Assembly: GCA_028875185.1 (NCBI GenBank)
Contig: JAPPFH010000135.1
Location: 1 to 49,581, forward strand
Direction: 5' to 3'
Origin: Chloroflexota bacterium
GTDB taxonomy: Bacteria; Chloroflexota; Anaerolineae; Aggregatilineales; Phototrophicaceae
Length of the DNA stretch: 49,581 nt
This document shows positions 1 to 8,631 of this stretch, piece by piece; the stretch's first letter is position 1, and the number at the start of each line of letters is the position of its first letter. Position numbers and translations under genes: made by a program. The notes under the pieces are model-generated. The model was not told where the DNA came from and did not search any database. It worked only from the letters and a program-made list of their open reading frames with translations.

Positions 1-5
1 TAATG

Positions 6-55
6 CCTCCTTGTCGCACTTAGAGATAACACCATGATAACACGATACTATACAC
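6..55. repeat. Left copy of 50-bp window-terminal inverted repeat
   Basis: These 50 bases are the exact reverse complement of 49532-49581, the last 50 bases of the window. The match resumes for four more bases after one mismatch at 56. The segment lies just upstream of efp and contains two direct copies of GATAACAC (24-31 and 36-43). It may be a genuine dispersed repeat at which assembly stopped, or an assembly effect. The sequence alone does not decide. Confidence 0.9.
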
Positions 56-124
56 ATAGGCTACGCGGCGCGCGCGCATTCCGCTATACTGGCGCGCGAA
101 TCGAGACTGAGGAATCAACACCTT

Positions 125-688
125 ATGATTGACGTCAATCAACTGCGCAAGGGCGCAACATTCACCGAGAATGGCAATCTCTATCGTGTATTGGAATACC
201 GCCATCATAAGCCCGGGCGAGGCAAAGCGACCATCCGCGTGACCGTGCGCGACTTGCGCAGCGGCTCGACTATCGAGATGACCTACAATTCAGGTGAGCG
301 GGTGGAGGACATCCGCGTGGAAGCCAACACGGTCGAGTATCTTTACGCCGATGATGACTTCGTCACCTTCATGGACACAGCAACTTATGAGCAGCCGCAA
401 TTGAACCGCGCCATCTTCGGTGATGATCTCAAGTTCATCAGAGACACCATGGCGATCAAACTGCTCAGCTACGAGGGCGAGATCATTGATTACGAATTGC
501 CGAAGACGATGGAATATGAAGTAATCGAGGTGGAAGCCGCCGTCGCCGGCGATACCGCCAACAGCCCGACCAAGAAGATCAAGCTTGACAGCGGCTTCGA
601 GGTCAGCGCGCCGATGTTCATCAATGTCGGCGATGTCGTCAAAATCAACCTCGAAGAAGAGACCTACGTCACGCGGGTAAGCAAGTAG
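125..688 (+). CDS. efp: Translation elongation factor P
   Basis: EF-P binds ribosomes stalled on consecutive prolines and stimulates peptide-bond formation. The 187-residue product has the family's usual length and three beta-barrel domains: an N-terminal KOW-like domain (about 1-65) and two OB-type domains, the last ending in the usual GDVVKINLEEETYVTRV block. The conserved loop that reaches the peptidyl-transferase centre reads HHKPGRGKA, so the tip residue is Arg32 rather than the commoner lysine. In some bacteria a tip arginine is rhamnosylated by EarP; no earP is in this window. The ATG at 125 follows a GAGG-like site at 109-113. The gene stands alone, with a palindromic REP-like repeat just after it. 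Confidence 0.97.
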   Translation: MIDVNQLRKGATFTENGNLYRVLEYRHHKPGRGKATIRVTVRDLRSGSTIEMTYNSGERVEDIRVEANTVEYLYADDDFVTFMDTATYEQPQLNRAIFGDDLKFIRDTMAIKLLSYEGEIIDYELPKTMEYEVIEVEAAVAGDTANSPTKKIKLDSGFEVSAPMFINVGDVVKINLEEETYVTRVSK

Positions 689-718
689 CTTCTGGCTTGC
701 TAACACCAAGGCCAAAAC

Positions 719-743
719 GTAGGGGCGAGCCATTGGGTCGCCC
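719..743. repeat. REP-like palindrome, copy a
   Basis: The segment starts GTAGGGGCGAGCC and ends GGGTCGCCC, giving an imperfect 9-bp stem with one mismatch. It belongs to a family with copies at 10395-10421, 15163-15189, 24051-24077 and 34286-34357. It lies between the convergent 3' ends of efp and the glycosyltransferase, so its hairpin could also end transcription. Confidence 0.75.
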
Positions 744-761
744 GCTGCTATTGGCGACGAT

Positions 762-2114
762 TTAGCCCGGCGACAAGCCCGGCACAATCACCCGAAACAG
801 CAGGTAGATATCCAGCGCGAGCAGGCCAGTCAGCGCCAGCGGCGTCAGCCAGCGCAGCCCGCTCCAGCGCGAAAGCAAGCGAGCGCGCCAATAGTCGACG
901 CCCATGACCAGACAGACAGCTATGGGAAGCAGAGCGGGGAATAAGTAGCGCCCCTGCCATTGCTGAAACTCGAAGTTGTAGTAGAGGAATTGAAATAAGA
1001 CTGAAAGCCCTGTTGTCAGCATGATGACGGAGACGGGTCGGGAAACGGGCGGGCGCGAGGGACCTTGTTCGCTGGCGACGCCTGAGCGAGCGGCAAGCAG
1101 GGCGCCAGCGACGCCAGCGAGCGTAAACAGAGCGAATCCACGATAAATCCAGCCGCCGAGGACGCCATCCAAGGGCAGCGCCATCCAGCCGAACTGACCC
1201 CAGAAGCTCTTGAAGGTGGTGCTCGACATCTGTGAGAGGTACGTGGCCAAACCCTGCTGGGCAATGAAATCGGCCCTGCGCGGCTGGTCGGCAACAACGG
1301 CGTCATGCGCGCCCAAGCCTAAAATATCAGGGAAGCCGTAGACGGTGATATTGCGCAGCCACCAGATCCCGCCCATCAACCCGGCGATCAGCGCAAAGAC
1401 GGCGACTGAGCGGGCGAGAGCCTGGGTCGACTGGCTCGTGCGACGCCACTTGAGCCAGATCCCTAGCGGTATAATCAGCGCCAGAAAGGTGATGGTGAGC
1501 TTCGTCAGCAGCGCCAATCCGCCGATCAATCCCAACCGCCATACCGGAACGGATTCTGTATTCACATAGCGAATGAGCCAGAGCAGCGCCAGCGCCACGA
1601 GGACTTCCGCCAGCGCATCGTTGTTGACTGAAGCCATCATGCTCAGATGCTGCGGCGTAAAGGCGACCATCGCCATCGCGCCCAGCGCGACTTGCGGCTG
1701 CTCCGGCAGGGCTTGGCGGCAGACGGCATAGCTCAAGCAAACGACGAGCGCGCCCAGGGCGACCGAGAATAGCCGCAGCGCGATCAAATCTCCCGCGCTC
1801 AAATTGTAGACCAGCGAAGCCAGCAGATAATAGAGCGGCGGATGATGATCTTCGTATTGTATTTCGTCGAGTTGGTCGAGCTGCGCTGGCGCGAATCTGC
1901 TGGTCGTGAGCTGCGCCAGATAATCACTTTGCCAGTCGCCCGATTCGATCCGCGGGCAGCAGCCGTCTTCCGCAACCTGCCGGATATAGTTGAAATGGGC
2001 GGGTTCGTCAGGCGCTTGCCAGGGCGGCGTGTATATGGCGTATAACGCGCTGGCGACGAGGTAACCCAGCAAGATGAGGGCGCTTAGCGTCTTTTCAGCG
2101 GCTGTTTGGGGCAT
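762..2114 (-). CDS. DUF2142/GT-C-type membrane glycosyltransferase
   Basis: A polytopic membrane protein of 450 residues. After a first transmembrane helix it carries the acidic loop motif APDEPAHFNYI (about residues 34-44). This is typical of GT-C superfamily enzymes, DUF2142 in particular, which use polyprenyl-phosphate sugars at the outer face of the membrane. A second motif, DHHPPLYYLLA (about 89-99), also fits the family. Around ten hydrophobic helices follow. The ATG at 2114 was chosen over a GTG nine bases upstream; neither has a strong ribosome binding site. No sugar or acceptor can be assigned. The gene is transcribed away from yvcK and converges on efp. Family assignment is fairly sure, specificity unknown. 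Confidence 0.8.
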   Translation of the reverse strand: MPQTAAEKTLSALILLGYLVASALYAIYTPPWQAPDEPAHFNYIRQVAEDGCCPRIESGDWQSDYLAQLTTSRFAPAQLDQLDEIQYEDHHPPLYYLLASLVYNLSAGDLIALRLFSVALGALVVCLSYAVCRQALPEQPQVALGAMAMVAFTPQHLSMMASVNNDALAEVLVALALLWLIRYVNTESVPVWRLGLIGGLALLTKLTITFLALIIPLGIWLKWRRTSQSTQALARSVAVFALIAGLMGGIWWLRNITVYGFPDILGLGAHDAVVADQPRRADFIAQQGLATYLSQMSSTTFKSFWGQFGWMALPLDGVLGGWIYRGFALFTLAGVAGALLAARSGVASEQGPSRPPVSRPVSVIMLTTGLSVLFQFLYYNFEFQQWQGRYLFPALLPIAVCLVMGVDYWRARLLSRWSGLRWLTPLALTGLLALDIYLLFRVIVPGLSPG

Positions 2115-2165
2115 GGCTCTCACGCAAGATTCGGCGAGCAGTTGCAGGAGCTATGATGGCATAAT

Positions 2166-2181
2166 CTGGCGGATTCGCCAG
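2166..2181. other. Perfect 16-bp palindrome between divergent genes
   Basis: CTGGCG-GATT-CGCCAG is a 6-bp stem with a 4-base loop, about 50 bases upstream of the glycosyltransferase start and 160 upstream of yvcK. No run of T follows, so it looks more like an operator or structured leader than a terminator. Only the symmetry is seen; the role is guessed. Confidence 0.4.
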
Positions 2182-2343
2182 TTTGGGGAGGCTTCATGTA
2201 TATACAGCAAAAGCTGGTAAGGCGAAAGCGATGGCTGGTCGGCATGGACTAAGCGGACAGCGAAATTCGATATTGTCAGCGAACACTGCGCGAGGCATTC
2301 TGCGCTATACTTAGCCAAGATACGCCAAAAAATTGAGGCGGCA

Positions 2344-3375
2344 ATGGGACAAAGCGGCACCAAGGTTGTATCCATCGGCGGCGGCTTGGGCGCGGTGCAA
2401 ATCATGCAAGGCATGCAGCGCCATACCGATAATCTGACCGGCATCATCGCGGTGACAGATACGGGACGCAGCACCGGCATTGTGCGCGATTTCGCTCAAA
2501 TCCCAGCCCCCGGCGATATCCGCAACGCGCTGGCGACCCTGGCGCTGGACGATGACTCGCTGCTGACGCGGGTGATGCAGCATCGAATTGTCGCGCCCGA
2601 CGACCCCAAGCTTGACGGCATGGCTTTCGGCAATCTATTTATCGCCGCCCTGACGCAGATGTCGGGCAGCTTCGTAATGGCGATCGATCAGATAAGCGAA
2701 TTCCTTGATGTGCGGGCGAATATCTATCCGGTCACGGAAGAGAATACGCATATCTGCGCCGAGCTGGTGGATGGCACGATCGTCGAGCAGGAGTTCAATG
2801 TGCGGCGCTTGGACAAAGCGGCGATCAAGCGCATCTTCGTGCAGAATCCGGCGGCGACTGCTTACCAGCCGGCGGTCGACGCGATTCTGGATGCGGACCT
2901 GATTACGATTGGACCTGGCAGCCTCTTCACGACGGTAATCGCTTGCCTCGCCTTCAAAGAGATTTCGCAGGCAATTCGCGATTCGAACGCGCTAAAGGTG
3001 TACGTCTGCAACACGACAACACAGCCCGGGCAGACGGATGAATATACGTTATCCGATCACGTACAGCAGGTGATTTCTTATTTGGGCATTGGCGTGCTCG
3101 ATTATGTGGTGCTTAATTCGTCGCAGCCGAGCGGCGAACTGATGGAATTGTATGCGCGTGAGAAAGTCGATGTGCTGCTGCCCACTTCACATGAGGTCCA
3201 TAATATCTTGACTATGAATGTCAGGCCCGTTCTGGCCGATGTTGCCGATACGAAATCTGGCAAGCGGGCGCTGTGGCAGAAGCAAGACACAATCCGCCAC
3301 AATCCGGAGTTAATCGCCAAGACGCTGTTGGAGTTGGTGGGCGAGCGGCGCCCGGCGGCTAGCCTTCCGAAATAA
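2344..3375 (+). CDS. yvcK: YvcK/CofD-family protein (gluconeogenesis factor)
   Basis: The 343-residue protein opens with a Rossmann-type glycine-rich loop (SIGGGLGAVQIMQGM, residues 10-24). The signature block VTDTGRSTGIVRDF...PAPGDIRNALATLA follows (about 37-66). Known YvcK proteins bind UDP-sugars and affect cell shape and growth on gluconeogenic carbon; the fold is shared with the CofD phospholactate transferase. The usual DDGGSSG core is changed to TDTGRSTG. The ATG at 2344 has a GAGG site at 2335-2338. The gene stands alone here instead of in the common rapZ-yvcK-whiA cluster. Its last 17 bases overlap the 3' end of rmuC on the opposite strand. Confidence 0.9.
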   Translation: MGQSGTKVVSIGGGLGAVQIMQGMQRHTDNLTGIIAVTDTGRSTGIVRDFAQIPAPGDIRNALATLALDDDSLLTRVMQHRIVAPDDPKLDGMAFGNLFIAALTQMSGSFVMAIDQISEFLDVRANIYPVTEENTHICAELVDGTIVEQEFNVRRLDKAAIKRIFVQNPAATAYQPAVDAILDADLITIGPGSLFTTVIACLAFKEISQAIRDSNALKVYVCNTTTQPGQTDEYTLSDHVQQVISYLGIGVLDYVVLNSSQPSGELMELYAREKVDVLLPTSHEVHNILTMNVRPVLADVADTKSGKRALWQKQDTIRHNPELIAKTLLELVGERRPAASLPK

Positions 3376-4756
3376 GCAGCGGGCTTGGCTCCCCTTCTAA
3401 GTCGTCGTGACTGTTTACGATATGCTCAATCTTGTCGAACTTCCGATCTAGCGCTTTAGTCCGCGTCACGGTCAATTGATTGAACTTGTTTTGCAGGGTG
3501 GCGAAGTTTTTCCCCATTCCATCCATCAGGTCGCTGTATTTCCCCCATTCGATGCGAATCTCTTCGACGATGGTGACGATCTCGCGCGAGCGCTGCTCGA
3601 TATTAAAGTTTTGCGCCGCTTGATGTATGACAGCAAGGACAATGTAGAGCGTCAGCGGTGAACACAGTATGACTTTCTGCCGAAGGGCTTTGTCGATAAT
3701 GGATTCATCCTGCTCGTGGATGAAACGGTAGACCTGCTCATTAGGAATAAAGACAAGCACACAGTCAAGTGTTTCGGCAGAAATGTAGCCGCGGTTTTGG
3801 ATTTCCGCGACGCGCTGGCTTACATCGCGCAGGAACTTCTGACTGTATTCTTTTTTGTCGGCGTCGCTTTCAGCATTGAAATAAAGCATGTAGTTGTCGA
3901 GCGGAAACTTGGCGTCCATATTCAGTAGCTTTTGATTGGGCAGCAGAAAAGTAAAATCTGGGCGGCTTCCTGATTCAAGCGACGCCTGCTTCCTGTAATT
4001 GATGTTCTCCTTCAATCCCATAAATTTGAGCATATCCTCGGCCATCCGCTCGCCCCATTGCCCTCGCGCCCGATTGTCCGCTAGCGCTTGTTGCAGTGAA
4101 TTGGTTGTTGTTGTTAGGTTTTGCAGCCGTTCGCCAAGTTCGCCGAACTGCTCTTTGCGGTCGGTCTGCAAGTCCTGCACCAGTCGCTCGACCTTGCCTA
4201 GCTTGACATCCATGTCGGTGAGGCGCTGGTCGATAAGTTCTTTTTTCGAGTCAAGTTCCTTTGAATGTCTCTCGGTCTGCGTCTCAGCTTTCTCGGTTAG
4301 TTGGTTCAAGTAGTCTTGATTAGACGCCTTGAGGTCCGTTGTCGACTTGTCCAGAACGTCAGCTACCTTATCCTGGTTCTTCTCCAATTCCTCCGGCACC
4401 GTCTTTAGGGTTTCAGACATTTGCTGCAGCTGCGTGTCGATAAGCTCCTTCTTGGATGCGAGTTCGCTGCCGTGGAGTTGTCTTTGATCCGCAAACTTGT
4501 CAGTGGCGACATGAATAAACTGCTCCTGACTCTCTTTCAACGCTTCCGATGACGAGCTTTTGACGGACGAATTGATTGTCTCGGTTACATTTTCAAATGA
4601 ATTCTTCACTTCATCAGCCAAGTGCTCGGACACATGGTTGAGGACGCTCCCTCTATTCAACCGACTGGCCACCATAAAGCAAAGGAAGCCGCCTACAGCG
4701 CCAATAATGACGCTAAGTCCATCCAGCCCGCTTATCAGCGCCGTCAAATCTTCCAT
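3359..4756 (-). CDS. rmuC: DNA recombination protein RmuC homologue
   Basis: The 465-residue protein has an N-terminal transmembrane segment (about 8-32) and a long region of predicted coiled coil (about 50-225). The RmuC nuclease-like domain (about 230-440) starts near RARGQWGERMAEDML and includes RPDFTFLLPN, DAKFPLDNY and YISAETLDCVLVFIPNE. RmuC limits inversions at short inverted repeats in E. coli and belongs to the PD-(D/E)XK superfamily; the FTFLLP...DAKF block corresponds to its active-site strand. That is of interest in a genome with this many palindromic repeats. The upstream side is divergent from sdhCD. Confidence 0.92.
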   Translation of the reverse strand: MEDLTALISGLDGLSVIIGAVGGFLCFMVASRLNRGSVLNHVSEHLADEVKNSFENVTETINSSVKSSSSEALKESQEQFIHVATDKFADQRQLHGSELASKKELIDTQLQQMSETLKTVPEELEKNQDKVADVLDKSTTDLKASNQDYLNQLTEKAETQTERHSKELDSKKELIDQRLTDMDVKLGKVERLVQDLQTDRKEQFGELGERLQNLTTTTNSLQQALADNRARGQWGERMAEDMLKFMGLKENINYRKQASLESGSRPDFTFLLPNQKLLNMDAKFPLDNYMLYFNAESDADKKEYSQKFLRDVSQRVAEIQNRGYISAETLDCVLVFIPNEQVYRFIHEQDESIIDKALRQKVILCSPLTLYIVLAVIHQAAQNFNIEQRSREIVTIVEEIRIEWGKYSDLMDGMGKNFATLQNKFNQLTVTRTKALDRKFDKIEHIVNSHDDLEGEPSPLLISEG

Positions 4757-4865
4757 GGTTTAGCCCCTGTCGTCAGTCGAATTTGGCTTGCTGGCATTTT
4801 ACCATTATTCGATGCGAGCATGATAGCTCCCGCTGGCTTCCCCTTTCGCGCCAACTTGCCCGTGT

Positions 4866-4871
4866 TATAAT
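4866..4871 (+). promoter_or_regulatory. -10 box upstream of sdhCD
   Basis: A perfect TATAAT lies 33 bases before the chosen TTG start of sdhCD. No good -35 hexamer is seen 16-18 bases further upstream, so only the -10 part is supported. Confidence 0.45.
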
Positions 4872-4904
4872 GAGCGGCGCGGTTGGAATGAGAAAGGGAA
4901 TCGC

Positions 4905-5993
4905 TTGACATCTCTAGTGCTTACGGTGCGGGAGACATTGCGTTATCGCGGCGCGATCGGGCAATGGAGTTGGGTGCTGCATCGCCTGACTGGCGTCGGC
5001 GTTGTGCTCTTCCTGGCGCTGCATGTGATCGACACCTCTTGGGCGGTCTTCTATCCTGATCTTTACGTGAAAGCCATCGCCGCCTATCAATCGCCGCTAT
5101 TTACGATAGGTGAGTTCGGCCTGGTCTTCGCGGTCGTCTACCACGCCTTTAACGGCATCCGCATCATCATATTTGATTACAAGCCGGAGCTTTGGCGGCA
5201 TCAGGCGAGGGCGGCGATCGCGGTGCTGGTATTGACCTTGCTGGTGCTGGCGCCTGTTTTCTTGGGCATGTTGTCTCATGTGGTCGACTTTTATGTCGGC
5301 GAGGCGGCGATCGCTGGTGACCGAATGCTGGATGTGGTGGTCTTCTCGATCCTGGAGCAGCTGCCCTTCATCGCCGGCTTCGTCGGCGTGCTGGCGGCGG
5401 CAATCGTGTTGGCGGCGGTTTACAGCTTGATTAGCGGCGAGCCGTCATCCGGCGGCAAATACCCGCAAGCGAGCCCGATTGAGCGCTTCTGGTGGGGGTT
5501 TATGCGGCTAAGCGGCATCTTGATCCTGCCGCTGGTCTTCGGTCATCTGGCTCTGATGCACGTGGTGCAGGGCGTCTTCGATATCACGGCGGCGCAGGAA
5601 ATCGCCGGCACGATGGCGGTCAACGGGACGATCGGCGCCGTGCCGAGCGCGGTAGAGTTTGTCTATCATCGCTGGTCCTATGCCGCTGGCGGCTTGTTCG
5701 TCTGGCGCGTTTACGATCTTTTTTTGCTGGTGCTGGTGACAATCCACGGCTTCAATGGCTTGCGTTATGTATTGACGGATTACACCAGCGGCAACAACTT
5801 CGCGCGGCGGACTGCGGTCGCGCTCTGCACGGTGATGGCGGCGGTGCTGCTGGCGGTTGGCGGGGCGTCCTTGCTGGTCCCGCTGGAGAAGGACATTATT
5901 GAAGAGGCGATGGCGGCTACGGCGGAGATTTATGAGCTGCGCGGCGAAGCGTTGCCGCCGGAGCTGGAAGCGTTCCTGCCTGAGGATCCGTAA
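4905..5993 (+). CDS. sdhC: Fused SdhC-SdhD succinate dehydrogenase membrane anchor
   Basis: The 362-residue polytopic protein combines the two membrane subunits that anchor SdhAB, bind heme b and reduce quinone. The first half shows SdhC-like features: SWVLHRLTGVGVVLFLALH (22-40) and YHAFNGIRIIIFDY (79-92). The second half repeats the pattern: FWWGFMRLSGILILPLVFGH (195-214) and IHGFNGLRYVLTDY (280-293). A linker of two helices and a polar loop (about 175-194) joins them. Separate SdhC and SdhD are usually 110-140 residues each. The start is TTG at 4905 behind an AGAAAGGGA site; GTG codons at 4917 and 4926 are alternatives. No separate sdhD exists nearby, which supports a true fusion. It heads the sdh locus, 337 bases before sdhA. 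Confidence 0.88.
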   Translation: MTSLVLTVRETLRYRGAIGQWSWVLHRLTGVGVVLFLALHVIDTSWAVFYPDLYVKAIAAYQSPLFTIGEFGLVFAVVYHAFNGIRIIIFDYKPELWRHQARAAIAVLVLTLLVLAPVFLGMLSHVVDFYVGEAAIAGDRMLDVVVFSILEQLPFIAGFVGVLAAAIVLAAVYSLISGEPSSGGKYPQASPIERFWWGFMRLSGILILPLVFGHLALMHVVQGVFDITAAQEIAGTMAVNGTIGAVPSAVEFVYHRWSYAAGGLFVWRVYDLFLLVLVTIHGFNGLRYVLTDYTSGNNFARRTAVALCTVMAAVLLAVGGASLLVPLEKDIIEEAMAATAEIYELRGEALPPELEAFLPEDP

Positions 5994-6330
5994 ACGCTAA
6001 GCCGCTGCGACCAGGCGAGCTTCATGCGCGGCTTAAAGCAACCGACTACTAAGGCTTTACCACAGACGAAAAGGGCGTCACAGATAACACAGAGGGATAT
6101 ATGGCTGTTTCACAATCGCGCCAATGGGAAATTATCGATGAAATGCTTGGGACGCCCACGGCTCCAATTGATATGCTTCGCGCGACCGGGCGAGCGACGC
6201 TTGGTGTCTTCGCAAGCCGGCAGCTCGTACATACAAATTCTGCCTACCACCGCCGATGATAGATAATAGCTTAGTAGGGGACATGCCCGGCAAGGGCGAT
6301 AGTCACGACTCTTGATTAACTGGGGGATTG
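5994..6330. other. Intergenic region between sdhCD and sdhA
   Basis: These 337 bases hold no convincing gene. An 80-codon open frame at 6024-6266 has low-complexity composition and no family features, and is treated as chance. The region contains a degraded CACAGA-type repeat (6058-6096). Such a gap inside a respiratory-complex operon is unusual and may carry a second promoter for sdhA. Confidence 0.7.
6058..6096. repeat. CACAGAG-type dispersed repeat, copy 1
   Basis: It contains ACCACAGACGAAAA and later ACACAGAGGG. The same pattern (ACCACAGAGG ... ACACGGAG ... CAGAGG) recurs at 27392-27431 and, inverted, at 11526-11570. It is a degraded intergenic repeat of a type seen in many environmental genomes. 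Confidence 0.6.
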
Positions 6331-8175
6331 ATGCAAATCCATAAGCACGATGCGATCATCATAGGCGCGGGTGGCGCCGGGCTGATGGCGGCGCTATACG
6401 CCAGCAAAGGTGGCGCCGATGTCGCGGTGGTCAGCAAGCTCTACCCGACCCGCAGCCATACCGGCACGGCGCAGGGCGGCATCGGCGCAGCGCTGGGCAA
6501 CCTGGACGAAGACAAGCCGATCTATCACACCTATGACACGGTGAAAGGCGGCGACTACCTGGCTGATCAGCATGCGGCCAAGATCCTGGCGGAGAACGCG
6601 GTGGAAGCGGTCATTGAACTGGAGCACATGGGTTTACCCTTCGATCGCACATCGGAGCGGCGCATCAGCCAACGGCGCTTCGGCGGGCATACGCGCAACT
6701 TCGGCGAAGAGCTGGTGCGGCGCGCCTGTCACGCGGCCGACCGCACTGGGCACATGATCTTGCAGACGCTCTATCAGCAATGCATTAAGAACGAAGTCAA
6801 ATTCTTTGATGAATTCCAAGTTGTGGATATGATTGTCGTTGATGGCGTGGTCGCGGGCGTCGTCGCGATTGAATTAGGCACGGGCGAATTCCACATCTTC
6901 CACGGCAAAGCCAGCTTCTTCGCTTCTGGCGGCTGGGGGCGCTGCTGGTCAGTGACGAGCAACGCCCATTCGCTGACGGGCGATGGCGCGGCGATAGCTT
7001 TGCGGCGCGGTGTGCCGCTGCAAGATATGGAATTCTTTCAGTTTCACCCGACCGGCATCTACCGCATGGGCATCCTGATCACCGAGGGTGTGCGGGGTGA
7101 GGGTGGCGTGCTGATCAACAGCGTGGGCGAGCGCTTCATGGAACGCTACGCGCCGAGCGCGAAGGATCTGGCGAGCCGCGATGTGGTCAGCCGCGCGATT
7201 TACCTCGAGACGCGGGCGGGCCGCAGCATCAAGAACCGCGGCTATATGCACCTCGATGTGCGCCCGCAGACGGTCAACCGTTATTTCGCCGAAGAAGGGC
7301 GCGACCGCGGAGACTTCATCGACGATTCGACAGTGGAACGCAAGCTGCCTGATATTCTCGACTTCTGTCGCACGTATTTGGGCGTCGATCCGGTTACGGA
7401 ACCGATGCCGGTGCAGCCGACGGCGCATTACGCCATGGGCGGTATCCCAACAAATATTGATGCCGAAGTCGTCATTGACGCGGCCGGCACGGTGATGGCG
7501 GGCGCTTATGCCGCTGGCGAGACCGCTTGCGTCAGCGTACACGGCGCCAATCGACTGGGCACCAACTCGCTGGTTGATCTTGTCGTCTTCGGGCGGCGCG
7601 GCGGCATGAAGATGGCGGAATTCGTCAAGGGCGCTGACTGGACGCCGCTGCCGAAAGATGCCGGCGCGTGGATAGAAGCGGAATTCGAACGGATTCGCAG
7701 CGGTTCCGGCCGCTCGCGCCCAGGTGAGCTGCGCGCCAAGATGCAAGCGACGATGATGGACAATGTCGGCGTATTCCGCAGCGAAGAAACGCTGACGCAG
7801 GGTATCAACGACCTGGCGGAATTGCGCGATCGTTTCAACAGGGACTTGCATATTGACGACAAATCGCGCGTATTCAATACCGATCTGATGGAAGCTTGGG
7901 AATTCGGCTGCCTGCTGGATTTAGCCGATGTTACGGCGCGGACGGCGCTCGAGCGGAAAGAGAGCCGCGGCGCCCATAGTCGCGAAGATTTCAAGAAGCG
8001 TGATGATGAAAACTGGCTGGCGCATTCGTTGGTCTATCAGCAGGGCGAGATGAACGACCCAAGTTATGAAGCCCACTTCGACAAGAAGGTCGATCTTTCG
8101 TTGTGGGAGGCGGAAAAAGAAGCGGGCACGCCGGAAGACCAACAGAGATTCCGGCCGGTCGAGCGCGTGTATTAG
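6331..8175 (+). CDS. sdhA: Succinate dehydrogenase flavoprotein subunit
   Basis: SdhA oxidises succinate to fumarate using covalently bound FAD. The 614-residue protein has the FAD-binding glycine loop IIIGAGGAGLMAALYASKGG near residue 10 and KLYPTRSHTGTAQGGIGAALG near 37-56; the His of RSHT is the expected FAD attachment site. Substrate-site blocks FQFHPTGIY, EGVRGEGGVLINSVGERFM and ARDVVSRAI-like SRDVVSRAIYLE follow, then the dinucleotide-family motif GLYAAGE in the form GAYAAGETACVSVHGANRLG. ATG at 6331 was chosen because a GGGGG site (6322-6326) precedes it; TTG at 6328 is the alternative. It is full length for the family. sdhB lies 456 bases downstream after a small ORF. Confidence 0.97.
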   Translation: MQIHKHDAIIIGAGGAGLMAALYASKGGADVAVVSKLYPTRSHTGTAQGGIGAALGNLDEDKPIYHTYDTVKGGDYLADQHAAKILAENAVEAVIELEHMGLPFDRTSERRISQRRFGGHTRNFGEELVRRACHAADRTGHMILQTLYQQCIKNEVKFFDEFQVVDMIVVDGVVAGVVAIELGTGEFHIFHGKASFFASGGWGRCWSVTSNAHSLTGDGAAIALRRGVPLQDMEFFQFHPTGIYRMGILITEGVRGEGGVLINSVGERFMERYAPSAKDLASRDVVSRAIYLETRAGRSIKNRGYMHLDVRPQTVNRYFAEEGRDRGDFIDDSTVERKLPDILDFCRTYLGVDPVTEPMPVQPTAHYAMGGIPTNIDAEVVIDAAGTVMAGAYAAGETACVSVHGANRLGTNSLVDLVVFGRRGGMKMAEFVKGADWTPLPKDAGAWIEAEFERIRSGSGRSRPGELRAKMQATMMDNVGVFRSEETLTQGINDLAELRDRFNRDLHIDDKSRVFNTDLMEAWEFGCLLDLADVTARTALERKESRGAHSREDFKKRDDENWLAHSLVYQQGEMNDPSYEAHFDKKVDLSLWEAEKEAGTPEDQQRFRPVERVY

Positions 8176-8287
8176 CGGTTTAGCCAATGATTTTCTTTGC
8201 CACAGTGGCACAGCGACGACATGCGGGGGCGGCATTTTGCGTCGCGCTTCACCAGCGAGAGCCAGTTGACATGGAAGCAGGCAACAG

Positions 8288-8301
8288 AATCAGACGGCGG
8301 A
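8288..8301. repeat. 14-bp direct repeat flanking the small sdh ORF (left)
   Basis: AATCAGACGGCGGA here is repeated exactly at 8649-8662, inside codons 6-11 of sdhB. The two copies are 361 bases apart and bracket the small ORF at 8353-8616. A 14-bp exact match over so short a span is unlikely by chance. Confidence 0.7.
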
Positions 8302-8352
8302 CATCGTTATAATGGTTGTTTATGTGCGCTGTCGGATATTGAGTAGACCGAT

Positions 8353-8616
8353 ATGAGGGAAAAGCCGGCGGTGAAATCATTTATTGACGTCATTCGATTC
8401 TATGGCTTGCTCGGTCGTTTAATTTATTTGCATATTCGCTACGTTTACTTGCACATAAAGTATTACTTTCTCAAAGCGGCGGGGGCGGCGCTTATTGAAG
8501 CGGTGAAATTGGAATACTGCATCAAATCTCTGTCAAAAGAAGACCGCGTTATTTTTGCGACATGTATTGCCGTCGCCATCTATATGTCGGCGCTGGTTAT
8601 GTTTATCCGCACTTAG
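8353..8616 (+). CDS. Small membrane protein between sdhA and sdhB
   Basis: I do not recognise a family for this 87-residue product. It is basic and rich in aromatic residues in its first half (a YLHIRYVYLHIKYYF block near 26-40) and ends with one predicted transmembrane helix (about 66-85). Base composition is visibly more AT-rich than in the flanking sdh genes. A TATAAT box at 8308-8313 lies 40 bases before the ATG, with no clear -35. The ribosome binding site is weak. It ends 15 bases before sdhB, so it would be co-transcribed. It could be an accessory membrane peptide of the SDH complex, an inserted fragment, or an accidental frame. Moderate confidence that it is coding. Confidence 0.5.
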   Translation: MREKPAVKSFIDVIRFYGLLGRLIYLHIRYVYLHIKYYFLKAAGAALIEAVKLEYCIKSLSKEDRVIFATCIAVAIYMSALVMFIRT

Positions 8617-8631
8617 ACTGGATGTGAACGA

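Noticed and set aside
6024-6266. 80-codon open frame between sdhCD and sdhA
   Set aside because: No family features, no ribosome binding site, and it spans a degraded dispersed repeat.
6949-7851. Long antisense open frames inside sdhA, and similar ones inside mutS2, elp3 and the M20 gene
   Set aside because: They shadow strongly supported genes and reflect GC-rich codon bias. Their products lack family motifs.
8196-8216. Fourth CACAGAG-type repeat (GCCACAGTGGCACAG)
   Set aside because: Too short and too diverged to separate from chance.
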